From contig CAZJQD010000013.1 of the NCBI GenBank assembly GCA_964548165.1, positions 1-64,000 of the forward strand: a DNA stretch of 64,000 nt, read 5' to 3'. The translations under genes and the position numbers were made by a program. This document shows positions 1 to 8,379 of this stretch, piece after piece (the first letter of the stretch is position 1; each line of letters opens with the position of its first letter). This DNA is from CAZJQD01 sp964548165 [NCBI: uncultured bacterium] (GTDB lineage Bacteria > UBA8481). The notes beneath the pieces were generated by a model. That model saw only the letters and a list, made by a program, of their open reading frames with translations. It searched no databases and was not told the origin of the DNA.

Positions 1-38
1 TAGGAGTCCACTTTTGGTGGCATTTACAATGCTAGGGT

Positions 39-2228
39 TTGGGTTGGTTTTGTGGCTTCCTCGCGGGGGATTTCCGCACGGATTATCTCCAGGCCCACCC
101 CGAGCTCATGAAGTCGCCCGATACCCAGGATCGCGCGACCAAGCTCCTGCAGTTCATCGGCGATGTGACCGTGAATGGCAATCCGATCGCCAAGGCCGCC
201 AAGCGCCCGCGCCGCTCGCCGGCTCCCGCGGTGCCCGTCTTCGAGGAACACCGTCTGAAGCGGAAGCGGCCGAGCTGGGAGTTTGGCGGGCAGACCTATC
301 CCTTCCCCCCGGGAACGAAGCAGATTCTCGAGCAGCGCGGCGCCAAGGGGCTCGCGGACTGGGTGCTCAAGGAGAAGCGACTCCTCGTTACCGACACGAC
401 CTTCCGGGACGCCCACCAGTCCCTGCTGGCGACGCGGATGCGCACGGCCGACATGGTCGCTGTCGCGCGCGCCTACGCCTACCGCATGCCCCAGCTCTTC
501 TCCGTCGAGTGCTGGGGAGGAGCCACGTTCGATTCCGCCCTGCGCTTTCTCAAGGAGGACTCCTGGGATCGCCTGCACCGGCTTCGTGCCGCGATGCCCA
601 ACGTGCTCCTGCAGATGCTCCTCCGGGGCGCCAACGCCGTCGGCTACACCAACTACCCGGACAATGTCATTCGTGAGTTCGTGCGGACGGCGGCCGAATC
701 CGGCGTCGACGTCTTTCGCATCTTCGATTCGCTCAACTGGATCGAGGGCCTCAGGCCCGCCATCGACGCGGTCCTCGAGACCGATGCCGTCGCCGAGGCC
801 GCCCTCTGCTACACCGGCAACATCGAGGATCCCCGCCGTCACAAGTATTCCCTGAAGTACTACGTGAAGATGGCGAGCGAGCTGGAGAAAGCGGGCTCGC
901 ACATGCTGGCCATCAAGGACATGGCCGGGCTCCTGCGACCCTTCTCCGCGCGTCTCCTCGTGAAGGCCCTCAAGGACGAGGTCGGCATCCCCATTCACCT
1001 GCACACCCATGACACCGCCGGCATCCAGGCGGCCACCCTCCTGCAGGCCGCCGAGGCTGGCGTCGATATCGTCGACGGCGCGCAGGCCGCGATGAGCGGG
1101 CTGACGTCGCAGGTCAATCTGAACGGGCTGGTGGCCGCGCTCCAATTCCACCGCCGCGATACCGGCCTCGACCTCCCGCTCCTCAATGAATACTCGCAGT
1201 ACTGGGAGGAAGTGCGCCGGTACTATTACCCGTTCGAGTCCGAGCTCCGGAGCGGCACGGCCGACGTCTACGAGCACGAGATGCCGGGCGGACAGTACAC
1301 GAACCTGCGAGCCCAGGCCGAGGCCCTCAACCTCGGGCATCGCTGGCCCGAGGTGGTGCGCGCCTACTCGGCCGCCAACCGCCTCTTCGGCGACATCGTC
1401 AAGGTGACCCCGTCCTCCAAGGTCGTCGGTGACATGGCGCTCTTCATGGTTGCCAACGCGATCACCGAGGAGAATTTTTTCCAGCGCGCCGAGACGCTCT
1501 CGTTCCCTGAGAGCGTCATCGGGATGATGCGCGGCGACCTCGGCCAGCCCCCGGGCGGGTGGCCGAAGAAGGTCCAGAAGGCCATCCTCAAGGACCAGAA
1601 GGCGCGGACGGCGCGGCCCGGCCGATCGCTTCCCGCCGCCGACTTCGCCAAGCTCAAGGCCGAGCTCGAGAAGAAGGCGGGCAAGGGCGCCGGGATCACG
1701 CACCACGACGTTCTCTCCTACGTCATGTATCCGCAGGTCACGCTCGACTACCTCGCGCACCGTCGCGAGTTCGGCGACGTCTCGATCCTGCCGACGTCGA
1801 TCTTTCTCTACGGCATGCGCGCCGGCGAGGAGGTCTCGATCGAGATCGAGGAAGGCAAGACCCTCTACCTCAAGCTGGTCGCCGTTTCCGAGGTGGACGT
1901 GGAGGGGTATCGCACGATCTTCTTCGAGCTCAACGGTCACCCCCGCGACACGCGCATCCCGGATCGCTCGTCGACGGCCGAGGTCAAGAAGCGCCCGAAG
2001 GCCGACCCCGAGAACCTCCACCAGCTGGGTGCGCCCATGCCTGGCCGCGTGGTCCAGGTTCTTGCCAAGGCCGGCGCCGAGGTGGCCAAGGGCGCCGTGC
2101 TCTTCGTCCTGGAGGCCATGAAGATGGAGACCAGCGTCACGGCTCCCCGAGCCGGCATCATTGGCGAGGTCCACGTCGAACCCGGCGACCGCATCGACGC
2201 CGGCGACCTGATGTTCGTCTATCGGTAG
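39..2228 (+). CDS. pyc: Pyruvate carboxylase, carboxyltransferase and biotin-carrier part (5' end broken at window edge)
   Basis: This is the C-terminal two thirds of a pyruvate carboxylase, which makes oxaloacetate from pyruvate and bicarbonate. From about residue 10 the protein matches the region after the biotin-carboxylase domain (AGDFRTDYL, DRATKLLQFIGDVTVNG). The carboxyltransferase domain follows with TDTTFRDAHQSLLATR, the metal-site IHLHTHDTAG and MLAIKDMAGLL. The biotinyl domain at the C-terminus carries EAMKM with biotinyl-lysine near residue 695. Full-length enzymes have about 1150 residues; only 729 are open here. A stop codon at 33-35 closes the frame, and bases 1-55 are G/T-rich and do not encode the expected biotin-carboxylase end. 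The start is therefore not a true start: either the contig end is poor sequence or the gene is disrupted. The family call is firm. Confidence 0.88.
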   Translation: MGWFCGFLAGDFRTDYLQAHPELMKSPDTQDRATKLLQFIGDVTVNGNPIAKAAKRPRRSPAPAVPVFEEHRLKRKRPSWEFGGQTYPFPPGTKQILEQRGAKGLADWVLKEKRLLVTDTTFRDAHQSLLATRMRTADMVAVARAYAYRMPQLFSVECWGGATFDSALRFLKEDSWDRLHRLRAAMPNVLLQMLLRGANAVGYTNYPDNVIREFVRTAAESGVDVFRIFDSLNWIEGLRPAIDAVLETDAVAEAALCYTGNIEDPRRHKYSLKYYVKMASELEKAGSHMLAIKDMAGLLRPFSARLLVKALKDEVGIPIHLHTHDTAGIQAATLLQAAEAGVDIVDGAQAAMSGLTSQVNLNGLVAALQFHRRDTGLDLPLLNEYSQYWEEVRRYYYPFESELRSGTADVYEHEMPGGQYTNLRAQAEALNLGHRWPEVVRAYSAANRLFGDIVKVTPSSKVVGDMALFMVANAITEENFFQRAETLSFPESVIGMMRGDLGQPPGGWPKKVQKAILKDQKARTARPGRSLPAADFAKLKAELEKKAGKGAGITHHDVLSYVMYPQVTLDYLAHRREFGDVSILPTSIFLYGMRAGEEVSIEIEEGKTLYLKLVAVSEVDVEGYRTIFFELNGHPRDTRIPDRSSTAEVKKRPKADPENLHQLGAPMPGRVVQVLAKAGAEVAKGAVLFVLEAMKMETSVTAPRAGIIGEVHVEPGDRIDAGDLMFVYR

Positions 2229-2348
2229 GGTGTCCGGTAGCTCGTTTCCTCGCATTTATCCACAACGGCCGAACGCGGACGTGGCCTACTGATCCGTGGG
2301 GAGTTTGAACCTTTAACTGCGCGACCAGGAAACAAGCAGCCTGACACC
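2229..2348. repeat. Inverted-repeat intergenic element, copy A
   Basis: A 120-bp element begins directly after the pyc stop codon and ends 3 nt before the stop codon of the convergent PilZ gene. Its outer 22 bases on each side (2229-2250 and 2327-2348) are inverted copies with 18 of 22 matches. The left end starts GGTGTCCGGTAGCTCG and the right end finishes CAGCCTGACACC. The interior shows no gene. Three other copies in the window share the terminal sequence (21682, 39282, 55858). The lack of a T-tract argues against a simple Rho-independent terminator. Confidence 0.7.
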
Positions 2349-2351
2349 ACT

Positions 2352-2723
2352 CTACAGTTCGGGGGCTCGGCCTAGCTCCTGGGGGGCTGTCGTCGAGAGG
2401 TGGACGCCGAGCTTGTAGATGCCGGAGCCTACGCCCTTTTCGCGGATGTGGCGGATGGTGACGGCCACCCAGCGGTCGTGCTTGGCCGAGCTTGCCTTGA
2501 GGCGCATCCAGTAGGTCTGGCCGCGCTCGACGGGGCAGGGAGAGAATTGCTTGCGGGTCTCCAGCCCCACCCCGGTTCGAGACTCATCGATAACCCAGCA
2601 GGGGACCTCCACGCGACCGTCGAGCATGATGATCGCCCAGCCGGCGTGCAAGCCGCCGCGGCGCTCGGTAACGCGCCGATTTGCGCCCTCGCCACCACCT
2701 GTCTTGTCCCCCGCGGTGCTCAT
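2352..2723 (-). CDS. PilZ-domain protein, probable cyclic-di-GMP receptor
   Basis: A 123-residue single-domain protein. It carries the two PilZ signature motifs: R17-x3-R21 within NRRVTERR, and D46-E-S-R-T-G51, which fits DxSxxG about 25 residues later. In the PilZ family these bind cyclic-di-GMP, so a receptor role is likely, but the output partner is unknown. A beta-strand-rich remainder follows (TYWMRLKASS, WVAVTIRHIREK, GIYKLGVHL), and no other domain is attached. It lies 37 nt downstream of the PLP-enzyme gene on the same strand and may be the last gene of the long minus-strand block. A link to flagellar control is plausible from the nearby hook genes but is inference. Confidence 0.72.
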   Translation of the reverse strand: MSTAGDKTGGGEGANRRVTERRGGLHAGWAIIMLDGRVEVPCWVIDESRTGVGLETRKQFSPCPVERGQTYWMRLKASSAKHDRWVAVTIRHIREKGVGSGIYKLGVHLSTTAPQELGRAPEL

Positions 2724-2760
2724 GCCGTTCGCATGGTCGCGCGTCTTCTCCGGACGCCCG

Positions 2761-4212
2761 TCAGCCCGCGGTGACCTCGGCGTTGAATGCCGCGATCGCC
2801 TTGTCCCATTCCGGAACCTGCGCGTGGAGCTCGTCCCAGAACGCGGGATCCCAGAGCTTGTTGAGGTCCTCGCTGGTGCGGCCCTGCTGTTCGATCCACG
2901 TGTAGTACTTCAGGTTGTGGATGGCCTTGCGGTCGTAGTAGCCGAGCTCGCGCATGTCGTCGCGGCCGGCGCCGAGGAGGTAGCGTCCGAAGTCGCGGGC
3001 GGCCTGGTCGCGGGTGTAGGCTCCGCGCTCCGCCGTCATCTCCGCGAGCCGGGACTTGTAGAGGTCGGCGGAGTCGGTGAAGACGGTCATGATGATGTCG
3101 TCGCCGTTCATCTCGTACCACTTCGCCATCTTGATCGCCGAGAGCATGTTGCAGATGCCGGAGAACCCGAGGAGCGGGAGCTGGCAGATGAGCGCGGACG
3201 GGACGCCCTGGTCGATGAGATACTTCTGGCCCACTTCCTCGTTGAAGAGACGGAACAAGGAGACCGTGGCCTCGTCGTCGATGGCGACGACCATGTCGGT
3301 GTTGCGGACGTTGTGGATCCAGGGGATGTGCTTGTCGCCGATGCCCTCGATCCGGTGCTCGCCGAACCCGTTCAAGAGGAGCGTCGGGCACTGCAGGGCC
3401 TCGGAGGCGCCGATCTTGAGGTCGCGGCTCGCCTCCTTGAGGCGGTCGCCGGCGCCGATGGTTCCAGCGGAGCCTGTGGCGGAGACATAGCCGGAGAGCC
3501 GGGACTTCGGGGTCTTGAGCGTGTTGTAGACCTCGAGCGCGGCTCCGGCGGTGACGGAGTAGTGCCAGAGGTGATTCCCGTACTCCTCGAACTGGTTGAA
3601 GATCACGCAATCCTTGCGCGTCTTCTTGATCTCCCAGCACTTGTCGTAAATTTCTTTGACGTTCGACTCGGTGCCCGGCGTCGCGATGACTTCCGCGCCC
3701 GACATCTTGAGCCACTCGAACCGCTCCTTGCTCATCCCTTCCGGTAGGATGGCGACGGCCGTGCAGCCGAGGAGCGAGCTGTCGAAGGCGCCGCCGCGGC
3801 AGTAGTTGCCGGTGGAGGGCCAGACGGCCTTCTGCGTCGTGGGATCGAACTCGCCGGTGACCAGGCGCGGCACGAGGCAGGCGAACGCGGCGCCGACCTT
3901 GTGGGCGCCGGTGGGGAAGAACTTGCCGACGAGCCCCGCGATGCGGGTGTTGACGCCGGTCAGCGACGAGGGGAGCTCGAGGTGGTTGACGCCCCCGTAG
4001 AGGCCGCCCTTCTCCTTCGGCTCGTTGCTCCAGGTGATGCGGTAGAGATTGACGGGGTCGAAGTCCCAGAGCCCGACCTGGGAGAGCCGCTCCTTGACCT
4101 TCGCCGGAACGGTCGAGGGATTGACCTGCTGGGCGAACGTGGGGATCGTGATGCCCTTTTCGCGGCAACGCTGGATGGCCTTGCGGCGGGCGGCTTCATT
4201 GACGATGGACAT
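2761..4212 (-). CDS. Fold-type II PLP-dependent enzyme (cysteine synthase / threonine synthase-like)
   Basis: A 483-residue cytosolic enzyme of the tryptophan-synthase-beta fold group. The PLP-binding lysine is K105 in the TGAHKVGAA motif. Phosphate- and cofactor-binding glycine-rich segments follow (STGNYCRGGAF, SATGSAGTIGAGD), then a C-terminal region with VFTDSADLYKSR. It is longer than ordinary cysteine synthases (about 310 residues). It resembles a family usually annotated only as PLP-dependent lyase or cysteine synthase-like, so the substrate is not assigned here. A good AAGGAG site precedes the ATG. The gene follows the second MCE gene by 35 nt and precedes the PilZ gene. No functional link to lipid transport is evident. 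Confidence 0.75.
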   Translation of the reverse strand: MSIVNEAARRKAIQRCREKGITIPTFAQQVNPSTVPAKVKERLSQVGLWDFDPVNLYRITWSNEPKEKGGLYGGVNHLELPSSLTGVNTRIAGLVGKFFPTGAHKVGAAFACLVPRLVTGEFDPTTQKAVWPSTGNYCRGGAFDSSLLGCTAVAILPEGMSKERFEWLKMSGAEVIATPGTESNVKEIYDKCWEIKKTRKDCVIFNQFEEYGNHLWHYSVTAGAALEVYNTLKTPKSRLSGYVSATGSAGTIGAGDRLKEASRDLKIGASEALQCPTLLLNGFGEHRIEGIGDKHIPWIHNVRNTDMVVAIDDEATVSLFRLFNEEVGQKYLIDQGVPSALICQLPLLGFSGICNMLSAIKMAKWYEMNGDDIIMTVFTDSADLYKSRLAEMTAERGAYTRDQAARDFGRYLLGAGRDDMRELGYYDRKAIHNLKYYTWIEQQGRTSEDLNKLWDPAFWDELHAQVPEWDKAIAAFNAEVTAG

Positions 4213-4247
4213 GAGGGACTCCTTGTGTCTCCGGGCCTGACCCCCGT

Positions 4248-5246
4248 TCAGGGGCCGAGGCGGTTGATGTTTGTGTACGCGTGAGGGGGGCCGGTGCGAT
4301 CCGAGCCACCCGTCGCCTGGGCGGCGGTGCCGGTCGCGCGCGGGGCGGCCAGGGAACCTGTCTCGCCCGATTGCAGGCTCGCGCTCAGAAGCGCGGGGTC
4401 ACGAGACTGGACCCGCTGTTGCCAGGAAGGATCTTTCCAGACGAGCCGCCAGGGAGCCTCGGTGAGGCCATACGTGAGGACCCGCGCGTTGACCGCGACC
4501 TCGTCCGCGTTACCGACGATGCGCGCGACGCTATCCTCGGATCGCGCCAGGATGCGGTCGACGCGGCCTGCCGCGGAGCTCGCCGCGCCCACCAGCTCGT
4601 CGGCCCTGCTGAGGGTGCCGGGGAGCCGCGCCGTCGCGAATCGGGCATTGGCGGCCGTGGCGTGGATGTCGGCGCGGAAGCGCTCATCGGCCACGAGCAA
4701 GTCGGCGCCGGTCAGGATCTGCCCGATGGTGTCGGCGAACGAGACGAAGCGCGCGTCGATCTTGGCCAGGAGCGCGCTTCCCTGCATGAGGAGCTGCCCG
4801 TAGCTCGACGGGTCGAGCGCGTCGAGGATCACGTAGCCGTTCTTCATGTAGATGCGCTCGTCGCCGCGAACCAGGGCCCGCGTATCGAGGTAGGTGAAGT
4901 CGTTGGTGATCTCGACGTAGGGGTCGCCGAGGAGCGAGGCCGCGGTGATGATGGCGACGCCGCGGCCGGGCAGGATGAAGCTGGAGTCCACGGTCATGGT
5001 GACGCGGATGAGCCAGTGCGCGGTGTCGAAGTCGATCGAGCGCACCTCGCCGATGGGCAGGCCCTGGTAGACGACCGGTTGCTTCTCTTTCAGCCCGCCG
5101 ATGGAGTGGAACCAGGTGACCGCATGCTTCTGGGGAGCGTTCCAGCGCGCGATGCCTCCGCTCTGCCACGACAGGAAGACCAGGAAAGCGAACAGCATGA
5201 GGAGGACGAATAGTCCGGCGACGAGCTCGTTTCCCTTGGGTTTCAT
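4248..5246 (-). CDS. MCE-family (MlaD-like) lipid-binding protein, second copy
   Basis: A 332-residue protein with one N-terminal membrane anchor (ELVAGLFVLLMLFAFLVFLSW), followed by an MCE domain (ITAASLLGDPYVEITNDF). A long helical tail then fits the needle-like C-terminal region of MlaD/MCE proteins. Such proteins form hexameric lipid-binding rings in the periplasm and pair with an ABC transporter. The frame stays open to 5549, but the upstream stretch is low-complexity Arg/Pro/Ala and overlaps the previous gene. The ATG at 5246, just before the membrane segment, is the sensible start. The C-terminus is rich in Ala, Thr and Gly. It lies 130 nt downstream of the first MCE gene in the same block. 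Confidence 0.85.
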   Translation of the reverse strand: MKPKGNELVAGLFVLLMLFAFLVFLSWQSGGIARWNAPQKHAVTWFHSIGGLKEKQPVVYQGLPIGEVRSIDFDTAHWLIRVTMTVDSSFILPGRGVAIITAASLLGDPYVEITNDFTYLDTRALVRGDERIYMKNGYVILDALDPSSYGQLLMQGSALLAKIDARFVSFADTIGQILTGADLLVADERFRADIHATAANARFATARLPGTLSRADELVGAASSAAGRVDRILARSEDSVARIVGNADEVAVNARVLTYGLTEAPWRLVWKDPSWQQRVQSRDPALLSASLQSGETGSLAAPRATGTAAQATGGSDRTGPPHAYTNINRLGP

Positions 5247-5376
5247 GAATGTAAGCCCAGCATAAACAGGAGCTCCCGCGAGGGCAACAGCATTGTCGCA
5301 GTTTGAAAGGCCCCGCGCGGGGGGGCGCTCGGCGCGGGACCCAGCAAGGGCTTCAAGCCCGGGAGAGGATGGGGCC

Positions 5377-6225
5377 TCATTGCGGGACCAGGGCGGGGTT
5401 GGCCGCAAACCCCTCGATCCAGGCGCGCGCCTCCATGGTCGACGCCTCCGCGCCCTCGATGGACCGGGTGAGCGTGTCTTCGCGCTCCGCCAGCCACTGG
5501 TCCGCGTCCCGGGTCGCGATCGCGCCCCGGCTGACGGCGGCATCCGCACGCGCGACCATGGAGACGGCCTCCTCGGTCGCGGCGCGAGCCTCGGCGGCTC
5601 CCTCGTGAGCGGATCCGCGGAGCGCCGGATTGGTGAGCTCGGCGTGCCAGTTGGCCACGTTGGCGTTGGCGTCCTCGAAGAACTGGCTCATCTGGGCATC
5701 GGCGCGCGCGATGTAGGAACTGCCCTGCGTCAAGAGCGCTCCGGTGTTGACGGGGTCGACCGCGTCAAACTCGATGACGCCGTCCCGCTCCAGGACGCGC
5801 AGGTCGCCCCGCACCAGTTCCCCCGGGTCAAGGCCCGAGAAATCGGTCGTCAGCTCGATGTAGGCGCTCAGGGCCGACATCGAACTGACGGTGATCTGGG
5901 CGACCGCGCGGTCGGGCAGGCGAAAGGCCGGATCGATGGCCATGACGACGCGGATGAGCTGGCGCTCGTTGTCGTAGGAAATCTCCGTGACCTCTCCCAT
6001 GGGATACCCGCGGAAGACCACCTGCTCCTGCTCCTTGAGGGAACCGACGGAGTGGAACCAGGCGACAGCCGTGCGGCGCTCGCGCGTGAGCCTGTCGACG
6101 GCTCCGCTGCGCCAGGCCGCGATCGCGATGATGACGATGGCGACCGCCAGGACCGCAGTGCCCGCGACCAATTCCACCAGCTTCGGTCCCGCCGGCGAAC
6201 CGGCCCGCCCCTTGGCCGCGCTCAT
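5377..6225 (-). CDS. mlaD: MCE-family (MlaD-like) lipid-binding protein, first copy
   Basis: A 282-residue protein with an N-terminal membrane segment (LVELVAGTAVLAVAIVIIAI) and an MCE domain ending near residue 130 (ITVSSMSALSAYIELTTDFSG). The C-terminal half is a long alpha-helical, alanine-rich region likely to form a coiled coil. It is the substrate-binding subunit of an Mla-type phospholipid transporter, anchored in the inner membrane and facing the periplasm. The start overlaps the stop of the ATPase gene by four bases (ATGA), so the two are translationally coupled. It is paralogous to the next gene, sharing AWFHSVGSLKE / TWFHSIGGLKE; the pair may form mixed or alternative hexamers. Confidence 0.87.
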   Translation of the reverse strand: MSAAKGRAGSPAGPKLVELVAGTAVLAVAIVIIAIAAWRSGAVDRLTRERRTAVAWFHSVGSLKEQEQVVFRGYPMGEVTEISYDNERQLIRVVMAIDPAFRLPDRAVAQITVSSMSALSAYIELTTDFSGLDPGELVRGDLRVLERDGVIEFDAVDPVNTGALLTQGSSYIARADAQMSQFFEDANANVANWHAELTNPALRGSAHEGAAEARAATEEAVSMVARADAAVSRGAIATRDADQWLAEREDTLTRSIEGAEASTMEARAWIEGFAANPALVPQ

Positions 6226-7070
6226 CCGCCGATCCGTTCCTCCGCGATCCCGGCCAGGGTCTGGAGGTAGAGATCGCGCGAGGTGCGGTAGGGGATGGGT
6301 CCGTCCGCGGAGCCGTTGATGAACTGCTGGACGACCGGGTCGGTCGAGTTACGGATCTCGTCGGGGGTGCCGTACGCCAGCACCCGGCCCTGGTAGAGCA
6401 TCACCATCTTGTCCGCGATCTTGAAGGCCGAGTCCATGTGATGGGTGACCACGACGGACGTGATCCCGATCTTGCGCTTGAGATCGAGGATGAGCTCGTC
6501 GATCACGGCCGAGACCACCGGGTCGAGTCCCGCGGAGGGCTCGTCGTAGAAGACCATCTCCGGGTCGAGCGCGATGGCGCGGGCGAGACCCACGCGCTTC
6601 TTCATGCCCCCCGAGATCTCGGCGGGCTTGAGATGCTCGAACCCCGTGAGGCCCACCATCTCCAGCTTCATGCGCATCATGATCTGGATGATGTTGTCGT
6701 CGAGGTCGGAGTGCTGCTGCAGGGGCAGGGCCACGTTCTCTCCGACGGTCATGGAGTTGAAGAGCGCGCCGGACTGGAAGAGGATGCCGAAGCGCTTGCG
6801 CGCGCTGTCGAACTGCGCGTCCGTGTACTGCGTGATGTTTTCCCCGAACATCCAGATATTCCCGGTGTTGGCCTTTTCGAGCCCGATGAGGATCCGGAGC
6901 GTCGTGGATTTGCCGCACCCGGAGCCGCCCATGATGACGAGGACCTCGCCGCGCTTCACGTCGAAGCTGACATTATCGAGCACCTTGCGATCGCCGAAGA
7001 TCTTGGAGAGGCCGGAGGCGCGGAGCACGATCTCGGGCGGCGGGGGTTCGTTCGGGACGGGTTCGTTCAT
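6222..7070 (-). CDS. mlaF: Mla-type ABC transporter ATP-binding protein
   Basis: A 282-residue cytoplasmic ATPase that powers MCE-linked lipid transport. It shows Walker A GGSGCGKST, the ABC signature SGGMKKR, Walker B MVFYDEPSAGLD and the switch histidine in VVVTHHMDS. The frame extends upstream to 7385, but that part is the shadow of mlaE. The ATG at 7070 overlaps the mlaE stop by four bases and matches where homologues begin. Together with mlaE and two MCE genes it forms a complete inner-membrane MlaFED-like module. No mlaC- or mlaA-like gene is seen next to it. Confidence 0.92.
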   Translation of the reverse strand: MNEPVPNEPPPPEIVLRASGLSKIFGDRKVLDNVSFDVKRGEVLVIMGGSGCGKSTTLRILIGLEKANTGNIWMFGENITQYTDAQFDSARKRFGILFQSGALFNSMTVGENVALPLQQHSDLDDNIIQIMMRMKLEMVGLTGFEHLKPAEISGGMKKRVGLARAIALDPEMVFYDEPSAGLDPVVSAVIDELILDLKRKIGITSVVVTHHMDSAFKIADKMVMLYQGRVLAYGTPDEIRNSTDPVVQQFINGSADGPIPYRTSRDLYLQTLAGIAEERIGG

Positions 7071-7882
7071 GGGTAGAGGAAGTAGAAAATGGCCGTGAAG
7101 ACGCCGTCGACGATGATGATCGCGAAGATCGAATGGACGACCGACTCGGTCGTGGCCCTGCCGACGCCCTCGGCGCCGCCCGTGACCGTGATGCCCTTGT
7201 AGCAGGAGATGCCGGAGATGAGGAACGAGAAGACGAAGGCCTTGAGGATGCCCGACCAGAGGTCCTTGACGACCATGTACTGGAACGCGACCGTCTTGAA
7301 CTTCGCGAAGCTCATCTGGAGTGCCACGGAGCCGAAGAGGTAGGCGCCGAGGATGCCGGTGACGTTCGCCAGCATCGCCAGGCATGGCAGCATGATGGCC
7401 AGGGCCACCACGCGCGGCACCACGAGGAATCGGACCGGGTGCATGGCCATGCTCCGGAGCGCGTCGACTTCCTCCGCCACGACCATGGTGCCCAGCTCGG
7501 CGGCTATGGAGGCGCCCACGCGGCCGGAGATGATGATCGAGGCGATGAGTGGTCCGAGCTCGCGCACCATCGCGATGGAGACCAGGGTGGGGAAGTACTC
7601 GGCGAAACCGAGCTTGCCGAGGTTGTAGGCGGTCTGCATCGAGAGGATGAGCCCGACGGTCAGCGAGAGCAGGCCGACGATGGGGACGGAGTTGACGCCG
7701 ATCTCGATGAGCTGGCGATCGAAGTTCTTGCGGTCGATGCGGTCCGGCGGCTTGCCGGCAAAGGGCGCGCCGATGGCCCAGTAGAGCGTGTCGCGGAGGA
7801 TCATGCCCACCCCGCCCACTTCTTTCAGGACGCCGAGCGTATTGCGGCCGATGCCGGCGATGAGCAGGAGCAGGGGGCGCAC
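7067..7882 (-). CDS. mlaE: Mla-type ABC transporter permease
   Basis: A 271-residue integral membrane protein of the MlaE/YrbE family. Five or more hydrophobic segments are visible, for example VPIVGLLSLTVGLILSMQTA and VVALAIMLPCLAMLANVTG. The family motifs ELGPLIASIIISGRVGASIAAELGTM and EEVDALRSM lie in the middle. It forms the transmembrane channel that receives lipid between MlaF and the MCE ring. It is preceded by a STAS gene 46 nt upstream and followed by mlaF with a four-base overlap. Confidence 0.92.
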   Translation of the reverse strand: MRPLLLLIAGIGRNTLGVLKEVGGVGMILRDTLYWAIGAPFAGKPPDRIDRKNFDRQLIEIGVNSVPIVGLLSLTVGLILSMQTAYNLGKLGFAEYFPTLVSIAMVRELGPLIASIIISGRVGASIAAELGTMVVAEEVDALRSMAMHPVRFLVVPRVVALAIMLPCLAMLANVTGILGAYLFGSVALQMSFAKFKTVAFQYMVVKDLWSGILKAFVFSFLISGISCYKGITVTGGAEGVGRATTESVVHSIFAIIIVDGVFTAIFYFLYP

Positions 7883-7928
7883 GGTCTACTGCTGAACCCT
7901 GGGCATGTCCCGCCGACGCATCATCGCT

Positions 7929-8264
7929 TCAGGCCAGCGAGGCCTTGGCTTGATCGAGCGTCTCGAACATCGGGAAGATGTCCTCCAGGTGGGCAATCTC
8001 GAAGATGTCCCGGACGCGCGGCGCCACGCTCGCGATCGCCATCTTCGCCTGGGCGCCGCGGATGCCCTGCAGGCATTCCACCAGGGTGGCGATGCCGGAC
8101 GAGTCGATGTAGGGGCAGCCCTTCATGTCGATGAGGATCCCGCGGGGGCGGGTCTTCAAGGCCGCCTGGAGGCGGGTGCGCAGCTGCGGCGAGGACTTCA
8201 GATCGATATCGCCCGCCACGCGGAAGATGTGGATGCCGTCCTCGACGGCGGTGTCGACGGTCAT
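7929..8264 (-). CDS. STAS-domain protein (anti-sigma factor antagonist, or MlaB-like)
   Basis: A 111-residue single STAS domain. The segment MKGCPYIDSSGIATLV contains D54-S55-S56-G57, the position where SpoIIAA-type antagonists are phosphorylated. Two readings are possible. The adjacent upstream gene encodes a SpoIIE-type phosphatase fused to an anti-sigma-like kinase domain, so this may be its substrate in a partner-switching system. Alternatively, its position directly before mlaE matches MlaB, the STAS subunit of the Mla transporter. The conserved DSSG favours the first reading but does not exclude the second. An AAGGGG ribosome site precedes the ATG. Confidence 0.8.
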   Translation of the reverse strand: MTVDTAVEDGIHIFRVAGDIDLKSSPQLRTRLQAALKTRPRGILIDMKGCPYIDSSGIATLVECLQGIRGAQAKMAIASVAPRVRDIFEIAHLEDIFPMFETLDQAKASLA

Positions 8265-8379
8265 GAGACCCCTTTCCTGGCTTCCGTCATCGGGCCCGAA
8301 GGGCTCAACAACAAAAGGTTACGCGTCAGTCGCAGCCCGTGGAAGCGACCGGCGCACGATAGCCGATTCCCCATGCCAA

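Noticed and set aside
24-2255. A 743-codon minus-strand frame opposite pyruvate carboxylase.
   Set aside because: Composition is typical of antisense frames in GC-rich genes and the plus strand has unmistakable enzyme motifs.
5247-5549. The N-terminal extension of the second MCE frame.
   Set aside because: It is a low-complexity Arg/Pro stretch that overlaps the preceding MCE gene; the membrane anchor begins right after the ATG at 5246.
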